From NCBI RefSeq assembly GCF_000306255.2, contig NZ_AKWY02000020.1, positions 292,001 to 356,000 of the forward strand: 64,000 nt of DNA, given 5' to 3'. The stretch's first letter is position 1, and each line of letters starts with the position of its first letter. The stretch comes from Leptospira noguchii serovar Panama str. CZ214 (GTDB taxonomy: Bacteria; Spirochaetota; Leptospiria; Leptospirales; Leptospiraceae). The notes beneath the pieces were generated by a model. That model saw only the letters and a list, made by a program, of their open reading frames with translations, was not told the DNA's origin and made no database searches. Both the position numbers and the translations under genes were made by a program. This document shows, piece by piece, positions 14,408 to 22,954 of the stretch.

Positions 14408-15970
14408 TCATAAAACTCCTCTGCTTCCGAACACTGGAAGTATGATACAATCCGGACAAATTTCTTTCATTGCAAGTTCCGGTTTGCCAGGAGTTTGTTC
14501 CAGTTCAAAGGAAATTTGTCTGTAAAAAAGATGCTTATCTATTTTATGAACGTGGTCCACGACCGAATTTATTTTTTCGCGCGTGACTAAAAACGCGTCC
14601 GTTTCTCCATACATTTGATCTTCGGAAAGAATTGGATAAGCAAGATTTGGATTAGAAGAAACTCCGATCAATCCGTTAAATAATAAATTGCTTAATTCCC
14701 AATCTAAAAGATGTAATAGATCTTCGGTTCCGCTTTCTCCTGCGTATTCGTCCGTTCCAGTTTTGCGGACCATAGAAGCACGGACTTGTTCGTAGGATTG
14801 TGCGAGATGATTTCTGGAAGGAGTTTTTTTTCCGGAAAGTATTAGTCCCAGCCATTCCGGTAAAAAGTAAACCGCAAGTTTATGATCGGACGGATATGGG
14901 TCTTGTGTGTCTTTGATTTTTTCTAGAGTTTCATAGAGTTGAACGATTCTTGTGGGAGAAAGTAAATTCTCGTCCATATAAAAGAAATATAAAAAAAGTA
15001 AAACTGGCTTTGGAACCGGAGATATGTCCGATCTATATCTCGCATAACAGGCCGAATAAAGTTCTATAAATGTCTGTATCTCTTCTGGTTTGTGTTCTTT
15101 TCGAACTAAACCAGGATGTTCTTTGAATGTTTGTACTCTTCTTTGAATTTCAGATGTACCAGAAGCACTTATAGAACCGTAGTTTAATATCTGAGACAAA
15201 CTTCCTTGGAATTCATCCGGTAAGGTAGAATCTTCTAAAATTCCGCCTCCCATTTGGATTCCACCCCAAGCTCTCGTTTTTTCAGAATCTTTTTCGGGAG
15301 CCGTTTCCACTTGAATGCCTAAATCGTTTCCGTTTAAGCTATAAATCTTTGCGTCAAAACGAATCCAATCTCTATCTTCCCCAGAATACAAAACGTGAAT
15401 TTTATCTCCTGTAGAAACCGGAAACGAATGATAGAGTTTTTTTGTGAATACTTTTGCATGAATCGATTTTTGTACAAAGTCCGGTCCGGGAGGTCCAGAA
15501 TACAAAAGACCGGGGAAGGCTTCTTCCCCATCGGTTAAAAATACTACCGGTAGTATTTTTTTTGGATGAGGACCTAGATCGTGCACAAGATGTTGCAATT
15601 TTTTGAATATGATTGCGTCTCTCCAAGCGGGAAGTTCTCCTTGATGTGCAAGATAAGTTGCAAGTTCTGGAAGAAATACTTCTTGAAACCAAGAAGAAGA
15701 CTCAGCAATTTTTTGAAGAACGGAAACTCCGGCGTTATCTAAAAAGGAATGGATTTGAATTACGTCCCTTCCGTGCATGTAGGTAAGAGGTAATTTTTTT
15801 AGAATTTTCGCTCTAAGTGCCGCGCGGCGTTCAATAGAATTACGCAATCGTTTTTCTAAATAATATCCTGTAAGTAAAAGTAGGGCTACAAAGATAGTTC
15901 CATTGATAACCGGAATCCAAGAAAATTCCGGCCAAATAAGAACTGGACGTGCTTGGGCCAAAAAAAACAT
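14408..15970 (-). CDS. Hypothetical membrane-anchored protein
   Basis: 520 residues with one membrane helix near the N terminus (about 15-37, WIPVINGTIFVALLLLTGYY) and a large, probably cytoplasmic remainder. A segment around residues 185-225 (GDKIHVLYSGEDRDWIRFDA, then KIYSLNGNDLGIQVE) has the look of a PilZ/YcgR-N beta barrel, which would suggest c-di-GMP sensing, but the RxxxR and D/NxSxxG signature is not evident. No other domain is recognised. The gene probably forms a two-gene unit with the 173-residue protein downstream. Confidence 0.55.
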   Translation of the reverse strand: MFFLAQARPVLIWPEFSWIPVINGTIFVALLLLTGYYLEKRLRNSIERRAALRAKILKKLPLTYMHGRDVIQIHSFLDNAGVSVLQKIAESSSWFQEVFLPELATYLAHQGELPAWRDAIIFKKLQHLVHDLGPHPKKILPVVFLTDGEEAFPGLLYSGPPGPDFVQKSIHAKVFTKKLYHSFPVSTGDKIHVLYSGEDRDWIRFDAKIYSLNGNDLGIQVETAPEKDSEKTRAWGGIQMGGGILEDSTLPDEFQGSLSQILNYGSISASGTSEIQRRVQTFKEHPGLVRKEHKPEEIQTFIELYSACYARYRSDISPVPKPVLLFLYFFYMDENLLSPTRIVQLYETLEKIKDTQDPYPSDHKLAVYFLPEWLGLILSGKKTPSRNHLAQSYEQVRASMVRKTGTDEYAGESGTEDLLHLLDWELSNLLFNGLIGVSSNPNLAYPILSEDQMYGETDAFLVTREKINSVVDHVHKIDKHLFYRQISFELEQTPGKPELAMKEICPDCIILPVFGSRGVL

Positions 15971-16409
15971 GCAAAACTATATAGGCTTCTTTTTTTTAGG
16001 GTCAAGCAGGATTCTTAAAACTCTTTTCGAGAATCCTACAATTGAATTCCAAAACTTCGAACGATTCTATCTTAGATCGGATAAAGCGGGGTTTCAACTC
16101 TAAAAAGTGAATTTGAATTTGTTTGTATTACTTTTTAAAAGGTTTGTGTGTAAAATTCTATAGTCTTTTCGTAAACTCGTAGTTAGATACCCGTCATAAC
16201 TTGGTAGTTCCGGTTTCGAATTCCTAAACCTTTTTATATAATTTTTATCTTAATTTCAATGTTTTGATAAAACCGTAAAACATTTTCGATGTGGGAACTC
16301 ATACAATTTCAATTTACTTTAAAATTCTATTTTTTACTGATCGTGTAAAATATAAGATTTTATGAATTTTGAATTGATCCATTTTTTTACAAAGAATGTT
16401 TACATGAAA
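15971..16409. other. AT-rich noncoding spacer with repeat fragment
   Basis: No supported gene. The segment near 16290 contains GTGGGAACTCATACAATTT, which matches the start of the dispersed repeat seen fully at about 17268 and 20353, so this is probably a truncated copy. Confidence 0.5.
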
Positions 16410-17117
16410 TTAAGATTTAGGAAAGTTTTCTAAAAGTTCTTTATTTTTCAATTTTTGTTCTTTAAGCATTTGGTAATTTTCACTTTTGATCGTTTTAAAG
16501 TTTTGAATGATTTTCATTTTCTCCTTCATAAATTCTTTGAGAGGTTCCGCCAACAATTCCTTACCGTTCCAAGATGCTTGTTCCCCTGCTTGAAGATTCA
16601 AATCGTTCCCTGAAGAGGGGTGAACCGCAACTTCTCCTTCATTTACAAAAACTCCTTCAGGAATATCTGAATCCTCATTTTTAGGAGCTTTCGTTTTTTC
16701 TTCGCTAATTACAAATTGAGTTCCGCGAACTCCGGCGGTGTAAGAGGCGGAACTGATTTCTAGTTCTTCCTTTTTATTAGATTTTTGAACGTTTGTAAAT
16801 AGTTTACCAGAGACTAAAGTAAGCTTTGCAGTGTTTTTAGAACTATCTGAAAAAAGTTCTGCAATTTCAATTTTTGTAAATGGGGCTATCCTAATTACGG
16901 CATTTGCACCTAATTGTAGATCGGCTTTCCCTTCTCCAGTTTCTACTTTTGCGTTTTTTGTTAATATAACGTTTTTCTTAAGTGTTTCCGTTTTCCCCGT
17001 TTGAGAATACTGAACCTTTCCGGTTACAAAAAGTACAATTGCGACTTCCTCATCTGCAAAAAGAATTTGAGGTAGTAATAGAAAAAAAACAACAAGGAAT
17101 AAAACGTTACGAATCAT
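16410..17117 (-). CDS. Exported FecR-domain protein
   Basis: 235 residues with a Sec signal peptide (NVLFLVVFFLLLPQILFADE). Residues 25-165 form a FecR-type beta domain: an ALVLFVTGKV-like start, then the signature AGVRGTQFVISEE (about 130-142) and FVNEGEVAVHPSSG. The C-terminal 60 residues are a charged helix (KEKMKIIQNFKTIKSENYQM). It lacks a membrane anchor after the signal and is probably periplasmic. It is on the same strand as, but about 430 bp away from, the sigma/FecR/HAMP cluster, separated by a dispersed repeat. Confidence 0.8.
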   Translation of the reverse strand: MIRNVLFLVVFFLLLPQILFADEEVAIVLFVTGKVQYSQTGKTETLKKNVILTKNAKVETGEGKADLQLGANAVIRIAPFTKIEIAELFSDSSKNTAKLTLVSGKLFTNVQKSNKKEELEISSASYTAGVRGTQFVISEEKTKAPKNEDSDIPEGVFVNEGEVAVHPSSGNDLNLQAGEQASWNGKELLAEPLKEFMKEKMKIIQNFKTIKSENYQMLKEQKLKNKELLENFPKS

Positions 17118-17545
17118 ATCCGAAAAATTTACATGGCTTTTTTAAAAAATCTACAATTAATTTTCGAATTGCTTATTCAGAACTAAATAATGTGAGTTCA
17201 ATATAAGGACATATTTTTCACTAAACAAGAAACTTAAAATCTGTTGTAATCACATTAAATTTTGCAAAAATGTGGGAATACCACGAATTGTAATTTTAAG
17301 GATAAATCCTAATGTAGGAACTCATATTTTTTAAAAATTCATTCTTATCTTCATATGCCGAATTCATGTTAAATAACGTAAACGCCAAATATTTTGTTTT
17401 GAAATCGTGTTTTGTGATAAAAATTTAAGATACTTAATTTTATAGGATTGGTAAAAGTCGTTTCGTAATCTGAGATTCATTCTTAAAAACTTTCTTTCAT
17501 TACATTCAACGAAAGAAAGTTACATCATCTTTAGAGGGAAAAAAT
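17118..17545. other. Noncoding spacer containing dispersed repeat
   Basis: 428 bp without a gene. It holds one copy of the GTGGGAA... repeat (17262-17375). A palindromic pair ACTTTCTTTCAT/ATGAAAGAAAGT-like at 17488-17522 could act as a terminator for the HAMP gene on the minus strand. Confidence 0.45.
17262..17375. repeat. Dispersed intergenic repeat, copy 1
   Basis: This copy runs from AAATGTGGGAATACCACGAA through GGATAAATCCTAAT, TAGGAACTCATA and TTAAAAATTCATTCTTAT to GAATTCATGTTAAATA. It aligns along its length, with mismatches and tiny gaps, to 20350-20462. Confidence 0.7.
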
Positions 17546-18097
17546 TCAGCCTTTTCGATTGTTGATTCTGGTTTCAATAACCTGATTTAGAAGATCTGCA
17601 AGTTCTTGAAATTCATCTCCTTTTCGAATTTTAATTTTCCGAACTGGATCTTCTCCTGCTGCTAATTTTCTAAGTTGATTTTTGATATTGTAAATAGGAC
17701 CGGCCATTTTATGAGAATAGAATACAGTAAAGATCGCGGTCATTCCCAAGAACAAACAGGATAAGAATAATATTCCTTTTACTTGAATTGTGAACATGTC
17801 TAATTTGTGATCGTAATCTGGAAGAAAAATTTCCCTTTCTACAAACTTTTCTTTTTCTACTCCGTTATGATCTTCAAAACCTTTTTGATACACTTTGATA
17901 GGGTCGTTTCTTAAACGAAAAACAACTCCTTTATCAAACTTGGTATAGTTTAACCAGTATAAAAAACCTAACGTTAAAACAAGACCAAAAACGATAAGTA
18001 AAGAATAATTCAATAAAAACTTAAATTGGAAATCTCGATCTACGATGTAGTTACTAAAAATTCTTTTTTTACCGGCGTCTTCTTTTGTCATTGCCAT
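17546..18097 (-). CDS. Two-helix membrane protein with HAMP domain
   Basis: 183 residues. Membrane helices lie at about 28-48 and 102-122, with a short extracytoplasmic loop of about 55 residues between them. A HAMP linker follows (KMAGPIYNIKNQLRKLAAGE and the DEFQELADLLNQVIE helix). There is no kinase, methyl-accepting or cyclase output domain after HAMP, so it is a truncated transducer or a sensor working through a partner. It sits 66 bp downstream of the sigma/FecR pair, which suggests a link to envelope signalling. Confidence 0.8.
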   Translation of the reverse strand: MAMTKEDAGKKRIFSNYIVDRDFQFKFLLNYSLLIVFGLVLTLGFLYWLNYTKFDKGVVFRLRNDPIKVYQKGFEDHNGVEKEKFVEREIFLPDYDHKLDMFTIQVKGILFLSCLFLGMTAIFTVFYSHKMAGPIYNIKNQLRKLAAGEDPVRKIKIRKGDEFQELADLLNQVIETRINNRKG

Positions 18098-18163
18098 GTA
18101 ATGGGGTCCTCTCGCGAACTAAATATCCCGATTTACCGACTGACTGTCAAAGAGAATTTGTTT

Positions 18164-19243
18164 TTAGTAGAGTTGAATTACTTCAGAGACGGATTCTCTC
18201 TGAATGATAATTTCTTTTTCAAGAGTTTGAATGTACATTGCCTTTTCATCCATATCTACGATTACACCTTCGATTTCTTTTCCATCGATCAAAATAATTT
18301 TTTCTAATCTTTGGAAGTCCGTTAGTAACTCTTGTCTGCTTGAATAGGTTCGATATTTATCTCTAGGAATGTTTTCGATCGGTAGTTTTTCGAACTCAGT
18401 TTCTAAACGATTCTTTTCAGAATCGTTCAAATGGCTGCGAACAAAACCTTTTTGATTTACGAAAATTCCCTGATTTGGCTCCAGAACTTGTTCACCTTCT
18501 GGAGCTGATTTTTGAGATTCTACGTGAGTACTGACTGCTATTCGACCTTCTAAAACTTCTACTTTGGTCCCTTGTCCGGGAACATTTTGAAAACTGAAAC
18601 TTGTGCCCCGTACTTCCGCGCTTAAATTTTCAGAACGAACTATAAATTCTTCTTTTTTAAGATTTTTATGAATATGTGCTAATAATTCTCCTTTTTCTAA
18701 ATCGATTCCAATTTTGTAATGTGTGGAAAGATCGATTAATCGAAAGGAAACTTCCGAATCGGAAAGTATTCTCACTACAATTCCATCGGACACTTTTAAA
18801 TTTAAAATGGCTCCGGAACCAGTGATTACTCTCTGACCTTCTTGGATTCGTACTCCTGGTTTTAAAAGAATTTTGTCATTTGGATCGGAGGAGGTGAGGT
18901 AGGCCTCTCCTTCTACTTGTGAAATTTCTACGCCTCCTTTTTCAACTCCGAGAGAGGGGTTATCCTTAAGAATAGAATAATACCCTAATGTGATTGTAAA
19001 AAGAAATATCGCCGCCGCCGAAATTCCCCAAACGAATTTGTTTTTTGTAAAATATGAAAAGGAAAATACTTTAGAAGAATCTACGTTGTTGGCCTTGGCA
19101 TAAAGAGATTCAAAATCCGATTTCTTGGGTGAATATTCTACCCAAGAATTGCTTAAACCTTTAGATAACCATTCTATGGAAGGACTAAGATCATTTTGTT
19201 TTCCTTCAAAAAGAATTTCTTGAATCTTTTGTTCCCTTTTCAT
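18164..19243 (-). CDS. FecR-domain membrane protein, probable anti-sigma factor
   Basis: 359 residues. A cytoplasmic N-terminal part (1-70, where a sigma-binding region would lie) is followed by one membrane helix (about 72-94, FVWGISAAAIFLFTITLGYY). A FecR domain comes next, with the signature LSAEVRGTSFSFQNVPGQGT (about 208-227) and VEVLEGRIAV. The gene follows the ECF sigma gene by 37 bp, the classical sigma/FecR arrangement, but no TonB receptor is nearby. It therefore probably transmits an envelope signal to that sigma factor. Confidence 0.82.
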   Translation of the reverse strand: MKREQKIQEILFEGKQNDLSPSIEWLSKGLSNSWVEYSPKKSDFESLYAKANNVDSSKVFSFSYFTKNKFVWGISAAAIFLFTITLGYYSILKDNPSLGVEKGGVEISQVEGEAYLTSSDPNDKILLKPGVRIQEGQRVITGSGAILNLKVSDGIVVRILSDSEVSFRLIDLSTHYKIGIDLEKGELLAHIHKNLKKEEFIVRSENLSAEVRGTSFSFQNVPGQGTKVEVLEGRIAVSTHVESQKSAPEGEQVLEPNQGIFVNQKGFVRSHLNDSEKNRLETEFEKLPIENIPRDKYRTYSSRQELLTDFQRLEKIILIDGKEIEGVIVDMDEKAMYIQTLEKEIIIQRESVSEVIQLY

Positions 19244-19280
19244 TCCCTTTTTTTATTCCCTTTTTATTTAAACTCTACGA

Positions 19281-19802
19281 TTAGGGTTTCAAATTCTTTT
19301 TTTCTGCGATTTCGGTCACTTTCGCTGTCGCTTTGACGATTAGACGAGAAGCTGTCGATACCGATATATTCATAATTTCTGCTATGGTAGTCAGATTGTA
19401 GTCCTCCATAAATCGAAGAATCAAGGCATATTTTTCGTCTTCTTCAAGTTCATCCAAACAGACTAATAGACGTTCTTCTAAATCCTTTAGTTCTGCCTTC
19501 CTGACAAAAGAAAGTTTTTGTTCCTGAAACTCCTGCATTTCGGAATTTCCACTTTCCTTTACCGTGGAAAACTTCCGGGAATAATTGATGGAGCGGTTCC
19601 GAGCGATCGTATAAAGCAAACGGATCGCTTGTTCCTGGTCTATATCTGTATCGGAATATTTCCTGAAAAAATTCAGAAATGTATCCTGCATCAGATCCAT
19701 CGCAATTTCAGGATTCCCGGAACTATATTTATAGAGAAAATCAAAGATTTTTCCACTGTACTCTCGATAGAGAGCATCCATAAAATCTTTCCGAGCAGTC
19801 AT
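19281..19802 (-). CDS. ECF-subfamily RNA polymerase sigma factor
   Basis: 173 residues, a full-length ECF sigma. Region 2 spans about 10-75 (FDFLYKYSSGNPEIAMDLMQ, DTFLNFFRKY, ARNRSINYSRKF) and region 4 about 115-168 (LDELEEDEKYALILRFMEDY, the helix-turn-helix TTIAEIMNISVSTASRLIVK). It directs RNA polymerase to a small regulon, probably including this operon. The following FecR gene likely controls it. The regulon and signal are unknown. Confidence 0.92.
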   Translation of the reverse strand: MTARKDFMDALYREYSGKIFDFLYKYSSGNPEIAMDLMQDTFLNFFRKYSDTDIDQEQAIRLLYTIARNRSINYSRKFSTVKESGNSEMQEFQEQKLSFVRKAELKDLEERLLVCLDELEEDEKYALILRFMEDYNLTTIAEIMNISVSTASRLIVKATAKVTEIAEKKNLKP

Positions 19803-20349
19803 TGGAACTAAGTTGAAATTGCGAAACCCGATTTCAAGTAAATTCCTTTGTCTTTACTTCTATTTCTATGCTAACAGGATGAGTGTTCATTTTTTGCAAA
19901 ATATAGTTTTTTTTTTAAAAGGATAGTATATTTTTTTGTCTCTATCATTTTGCCACTTTTCTGAATTCAAAAGAGAATTTGAGATTGTTATTTTGTATTT
20001 TGGAGACCTTTAAATTAAGGTTTCGTCTTACAAAAGAATCAATCCATAATTTCTTGCATTAAAAGATAAATTTTTCGCAAAACTATAATTAGGTTACGGA
20101 CATAATCGACTCATTTCATTGTTACAGATCTTTGTAATATCTTGTCTTTTAGATAGGTTTTTCTGTTTGGTGTTTTATTTTTGAATTTTAAATTAATGTG
20201 AGTTTTTTGGTGTAGGGAGAAAATTTCGTGCTAAAAACGTCAGACCGCATATTGAATCGATTTTTCAGAAAAAAGGACAAATAACGATATTTCAGTTATA
20301 GGTTTATTTCCTGAAAAAATTTAGATTTGAATTTTGCAGATCGATTCCT

Positions 20350-20462
20350 AAAATGTGGGAACTATCACAAATCACGATTTTACGGACAAATTCTAAAATT
20401 GTAAGAACTCATACTTTAAAAAATTCTTTCTTATTTTCTTACGCAGAACTTACGTTAAATAT
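20350..20462. repeat. Dispersed intergenic repeat, copy 2
   Basis: This copy begins AAATGTGGGAACTATCACAA and ends GAACTTACGTTAAATA. It aligns with 17262-17375, and the shared blocks are GTGGGAA, CACRAAT, GGAYAAAT, GAACTCATA, TTAAAAAATTC and ACGTTAAATA-like. Confidence 0.7.
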
Positions 20463-20624
20463 GGATCTGATGTTGGGATTTCCAATTCCTTTTCGAAGAC
20501 AAACTCAAAAGCATTTTTGGATTTATTTTTTGTTCTTACAAAAATCATCTATTACACAAAATACCAAGTTCGGCCCGAATAAAGTTGCAATGGTCGTAGT
20601 AGAGAATTTAAAAATTATTATTTG

Positions 20625-20939
20625 ATAGAAATAAAAAAGAATCTGAAATCCGAATTTCCAAAATCATACTACAAAGGATCTCAAAAAGTCTTTCCACCTG
20701 ATCTTCCGGAGGCTTTCTATCCGACGAACATAGTGGTCACTCCAGTGAACGATTTAGGTAATATTTATTTTGCTGGCCATCGCATCTTCCTTTCTTCAGC
20801 TCTTGCTGAAGAGTCGGTGTGACTTCAAGACATTTCGGATCGTCACGTAAGAATTATATTTCACAAAGCGGCACTCGGGGTAATCGATACGTTCACTGGA
20901 AAAGTGTTGCAATATAAGAATCCTATGCCAATTGTTTGA
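20625..20939 (+). pseudogene. Transposase C-terminal remnant (IS481/IS3-like integrase-core type)
   Basis: One frame reads a typical transposase tail: PPDLPEAFYPTNIVVTPVND, then IYFAGHRIFLSSALAEESV, an in-frame TGA at 20820-20822, and LQDISDRHVRIIFHKAALGV followed by IDTFTGKVLQYKNPMPIV with a stop at 20937-20939. The stop sits where these transposases usually have Gly (GEYVGLE), so GGA to TGA is likely. The N-terminal and catalytic parts are missing. It is a decayed insertion next to the 16-kb element. Confidence 0.65.
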
Positions 20940-20964
20940 TCGTGGGTTGCATGTTTACGTTTCT

Positions 20965-20999
<35 letters not shown>

Positions 21000-21033
21000 T
21001 ATGTATGGATACGTTCATTTTATCATCCCAGAA

Positions 21034-21061
21034 ATGAGACATAAGATACAAAAGAGGAAGT
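21034..21061. other. Candidate left attachment site (dif-like)
   Basis: The 11-6-11 layout is ATGAGACATAA, GATACA, AAAGAGGAAGT. Against 37489-37516 it matches 10/11 in the first arm, 4/6 in the centre and 7/11 in the second arm. The ACATAA core equals that of the XerD arm of E. coli dif read on the same strand (ATTTAACATAA). Confidence 0.45.
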
Positions 21062-21083
21062 AGAATTATCGTCACATTAGAAA

Positions 21084-21125
21084 TTCATTTTATAATAATG
21101 AAGTAATTCATTTCGTATTAATGAA
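21084..21125. promoter_or_regulatory. Tandem operator pair over the early promoter of the element
   Basis: Two 19-bp imperfect palindromes, TTCATTTTATAATAATGAA (21084-21102) and TTCATTTCGTATTAATGAA (21107-21125), share the half-site TTCATT/AATGAA and lie 23 bp apart, about two helical turns. The first contains TATAAT (21091-21096), a consensus -10. They lie 33-74 bp upstream of the first early gene. This looks like repressor control of the early operon. Confidence 0.55.
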
Positions 21126-21157
21126 TCCGGTTTTTTGCCTAAGAAATCTAAATATTT

Positions 21158-21538
21158 ATGGCAAAAACTAAACCAATATCACAATCACACAATGATCAAC
21201 AGATATTAAAGATCATTGAAACCTTTAAAGAAGCTCAAACTAACGCACTTCAAAAGCTCGCAAGTAGGGAAGACAACGAATTTAAACCCGGAAGCCTAAA
21301 CTGGTGGTCGGGGAAAGTTGGCTCTATCATTCAAAACGCCTCCGAGATCCGAGACAGATTTCAGCGTGGGCAATTCGCATTAAAAACCTTCGACGACGAT
21401 GCGGCCATTCAAGCCATCGGGAACAATATCAAAACTTCAGCGCGGAAGAACTTGGAGGAAATCATTCGGATTTCTGTGACCATGTATTATCAGTTTTGCA
21501 TAGATACAGATGAGATAAAAAACAAAGGAAAACGATAA
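21158..21538 (+). CDS. Element early protein, unknown function
   Basis: 126 residues, mainly helical and charged, with no recognised domain (QILKIIETFKEAQTNALQKL, then WWSGKVGSIIQNASEIRDRF). It is the first gene after the tandem operators, so it is expected to be expressed early. The stop TAATG overlaps the next ATG. A role in takeover or replication control is only a guess from position. Confidence 0.65.
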   Translation: MAKTKPISQSHNDQQILKIIETFKEAQTNALQKLASREDNEFKPGSLNWWSGKVGSIIQNASEIRDRFQRGQFALKTFDDDAAIQAIGNNIKTSARKNLEEIIRISVTMYYQFCIDTDEIKNKGKR

Positions 21539-21735
21539 TGGAAACAACACTAACATTAGGCGAATTGATTGAGCTTAGGATGCTGGTTGGATTTAGAATC
21601 AGTCAACTCCAATACGAAATCGAATTTTTTGAGAAAGAGCAAAGATGCCTTGGGATGGTGGAGTGTCACAAGCGGGATATAATAACAATTGAGTCTATCA
21701 AATCTAAATTAGAAAAGATGGAAGTAGTGGCCTAA
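21538..21735 (+). CDS. Small coiled-coil protein of early operon
   Basis: 65 residues, predicted to form one long helix (LGELIELRMLVGFRISQLQY, then KSKLEKMEVV). The ATG overlaps the previous stop (ATAATG). Unknown function; the coupling and lack of gaps support it as a real gene. Confidence 0.55.
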   Translation: METTLTLGELIELRMLVGFRISQLQYEIEFFEKEQRCLGMVECHKRDIITIESIKSKLEKMEVVA

Positions 21736-21744
21736 GACAAACCC

Positions 21745-21969
21745 ATGAACGAATTCCAAATCATGTTTATCATTTCTCGTTCAAACGGATCTCATGAGCA
21801 TTCGTTCAGAGTGGTTTCGAAATCTCTTCTGGGTGCTAAACAAAAGGCATCCAGAATTTTTAAGAAAACGAACTCGCTGGAGATAACAGCTATTGAGATT
21901 TTCGACATGTTAAAAAACTGCGTAGCTCACAAATTCATTGAATCAAAAAAATGGAGTTCGTTCGCATGA
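21745..21969 (+). CDS. Small early-operon protein, unknown
   Basis: 74 residues with an alpha/beta look (NEFQIMFIISRSNGSHEHSF, then LLGAKQKASRIF). No domain recognised. It ends in an ATGA overlap with the next gene at 21966. Confidence 0.5.
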   Translation: MNEFQIMFIISRSNGSHEHSFRVVSKSLLGAKQKASRIFKKTNSLEITAIEIFDMLKNCVAHKFIESKKWSSFA

Positions 21970-22175
21970 GAGTTTCCAAGCTCGTCGTCAAAAGACGGAA
22001 AAAAAACGCCTCTTTGCTTAGAAGGGGAACTGATTTAACTCTCAACGAAGATTACATTCACCTAAGAGACGGCTCTCTTTGGGTTGCATCTTGGGCTTGG
22101 CCTACTCGTTGTTTTCCAATTACACTACAAGGCGCAAAACAATTTTTAAGAGATGGGCGTGAGGTTTTTCTATGA
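21966..22175 (+). CDS. Small basic early-operon protein
   Basis: About 69 residues from the ATG at 21966, which overlaps the previous stop (ATGA); a start five codons earlier is less likely. The N terminus is very basic (RVSKLVVKRRKKNASLLRRG), so nucleic-acid binding is possible. It ends in an ATGA overlap with the next gene. Confidence 0.5.
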   Translation: MRVSKLVVKRRKKNASLLRRGTDLTLNEDYIHLRDGSLWVASWAWPTRCFPITLQGAKQFLRDGREVFL

Positions 22176-22546
22176 AAATCAAAACAATTGAATTTAGTCA
22201 CGGTCCTGTTTCGATTTACGCGCATTCGTTCGAGTCTGAAAATATAACGATGCACGTGAAGGAATTCTTATCAACCTTCAAACTGTTTCAAACTTTAACT
22301 CACGAATTGAGTCCCGGGATCGGAAGGGTTACGATTTGCTCAACGGATCAGAGCGTTATTCCATTTGAGCATTCTGATAAAATCGGAACACTGCATTTGC
22401 ACTTCTCAAACGGACGAAATTCGATCGATCAGGACGTAGTCCTGTCCGCTCTCCAAAACCCTGAGAAAAAAATCGCGGTGAATCGATTGATAAACGCAAT
22501 TCGAAACCTCATTCAACTTAACAAACCGGAGTTCGTTTCCGCATGA
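22172..22546 (+). CDS. Early-operon protein, unknown
   Basis: 124 residues, mixed alpha/beta, no recognised domain (IEFSHGPVSIYAHSFESENI, then KKIAVNRLINAIRNLIQLN). ATGA overlaps at both ends show strict translational coupling within the element. Confidence 0.55.
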   Translation: MKIKTIEFSHGPVSIYAHSFESENITMHVKEFLSTFKLFQTLTHELSPGIGRVTICSTDQSVIPFEHSDKIGTLHLHFSNGRNSIDQDVVLSALQNPEKKIAVNRLINAIRNLIQLNKPEFVSA

Positions 22547-22728
22547 AATATTCTAAATATCTAATTTGTTTTTTCGTCGGAATGGCCGTTGCGTTTTTTC
22601 TTTCGTTTTTGATTGAGGCATTGAATCCGGAACCGCACGACGGTGCACTTTTGTTTACTTCGTTTTCTTGGTATTTGTCGGTATTCATCACTGGCGTGTT
22701 CATATTTTGGGTAGGAAAGGGCAAATGA
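22543..22728 (+). CDS. Small two-helix membrane protein
   Basis: 61 residues with two hydrophobic helices (about 6-24, ICFFVGMAVAFFLSFLIEAL, and 38-56, FSWYLSVFITGVFIFWVG). It is an inner-membrane protein of unknown role; early position makes superinfection exclusion one possibility. The stop overlaps the next ATG. Confidence 0.55.
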   Translation: MKYSKYLICFFVGMAVAFFLSFLIEALNPEPHDGALLFTSFSWYLSVFITGVFIFWVGKGK

Positions 22729-22931
22729 AAGACTTTATAGACGAACTGAATAGCGAACTCAAAGTAAAAGGACTTCCGGAAGTAAAGCCCGGAAGCCAAA
22801 CGCACATCAAAACATGTTCCAAGTGCGGAAGAGCCACGACAGTTCTGTATCAAATGAATCGTTGTAGAATCTGTATCACCGCAGGATTTCGGGATCTTCG
22901 TTTAACATTAGGAAGCAGTCGTTTTTTGTAA
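22725..22931 (+). CDS. Small zinc-finger-like protein
   Basis: About 68 residues from the ATG at 22725 (AAATGAAAG, overlapping the previous TGA). CSKCGR and CRIC, 19-20 residues apart, form a CxxC...CxxC zinc ribbon at about residues 30-52. It may bind DNA or a host protein. A start 19 codons upstream is open but lies inside the membrane-protein gene. Confidence 0.55.
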   Translation: MKDFIDELNSELKVKGLPEVKPGSQTHIKTCSKCGRATTVLYQMNRCRICITAGFRDLRLTLGSSRFL

Positions 22932-22937
22932 TATACA

Positions 22938-22948
22938 ATGAGACATAA
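22938..22948. other. Internal copy of the dif-like arm
   Basis: ATGAGACATAA is identical to the first arm of the left candidate attachment site. It overlaps the ribosome site (AGAGGT) of the next gene, so the match may be chance. Confidence 0.2.
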
Positions 22949-22954
22949 AGAGGT

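Noticed and set aside
20353..20625. 90-codon frame in the spacer
   Set aside because: It lies in a copy of the dispersed GTGGGAA repeat; there is no protein signal.
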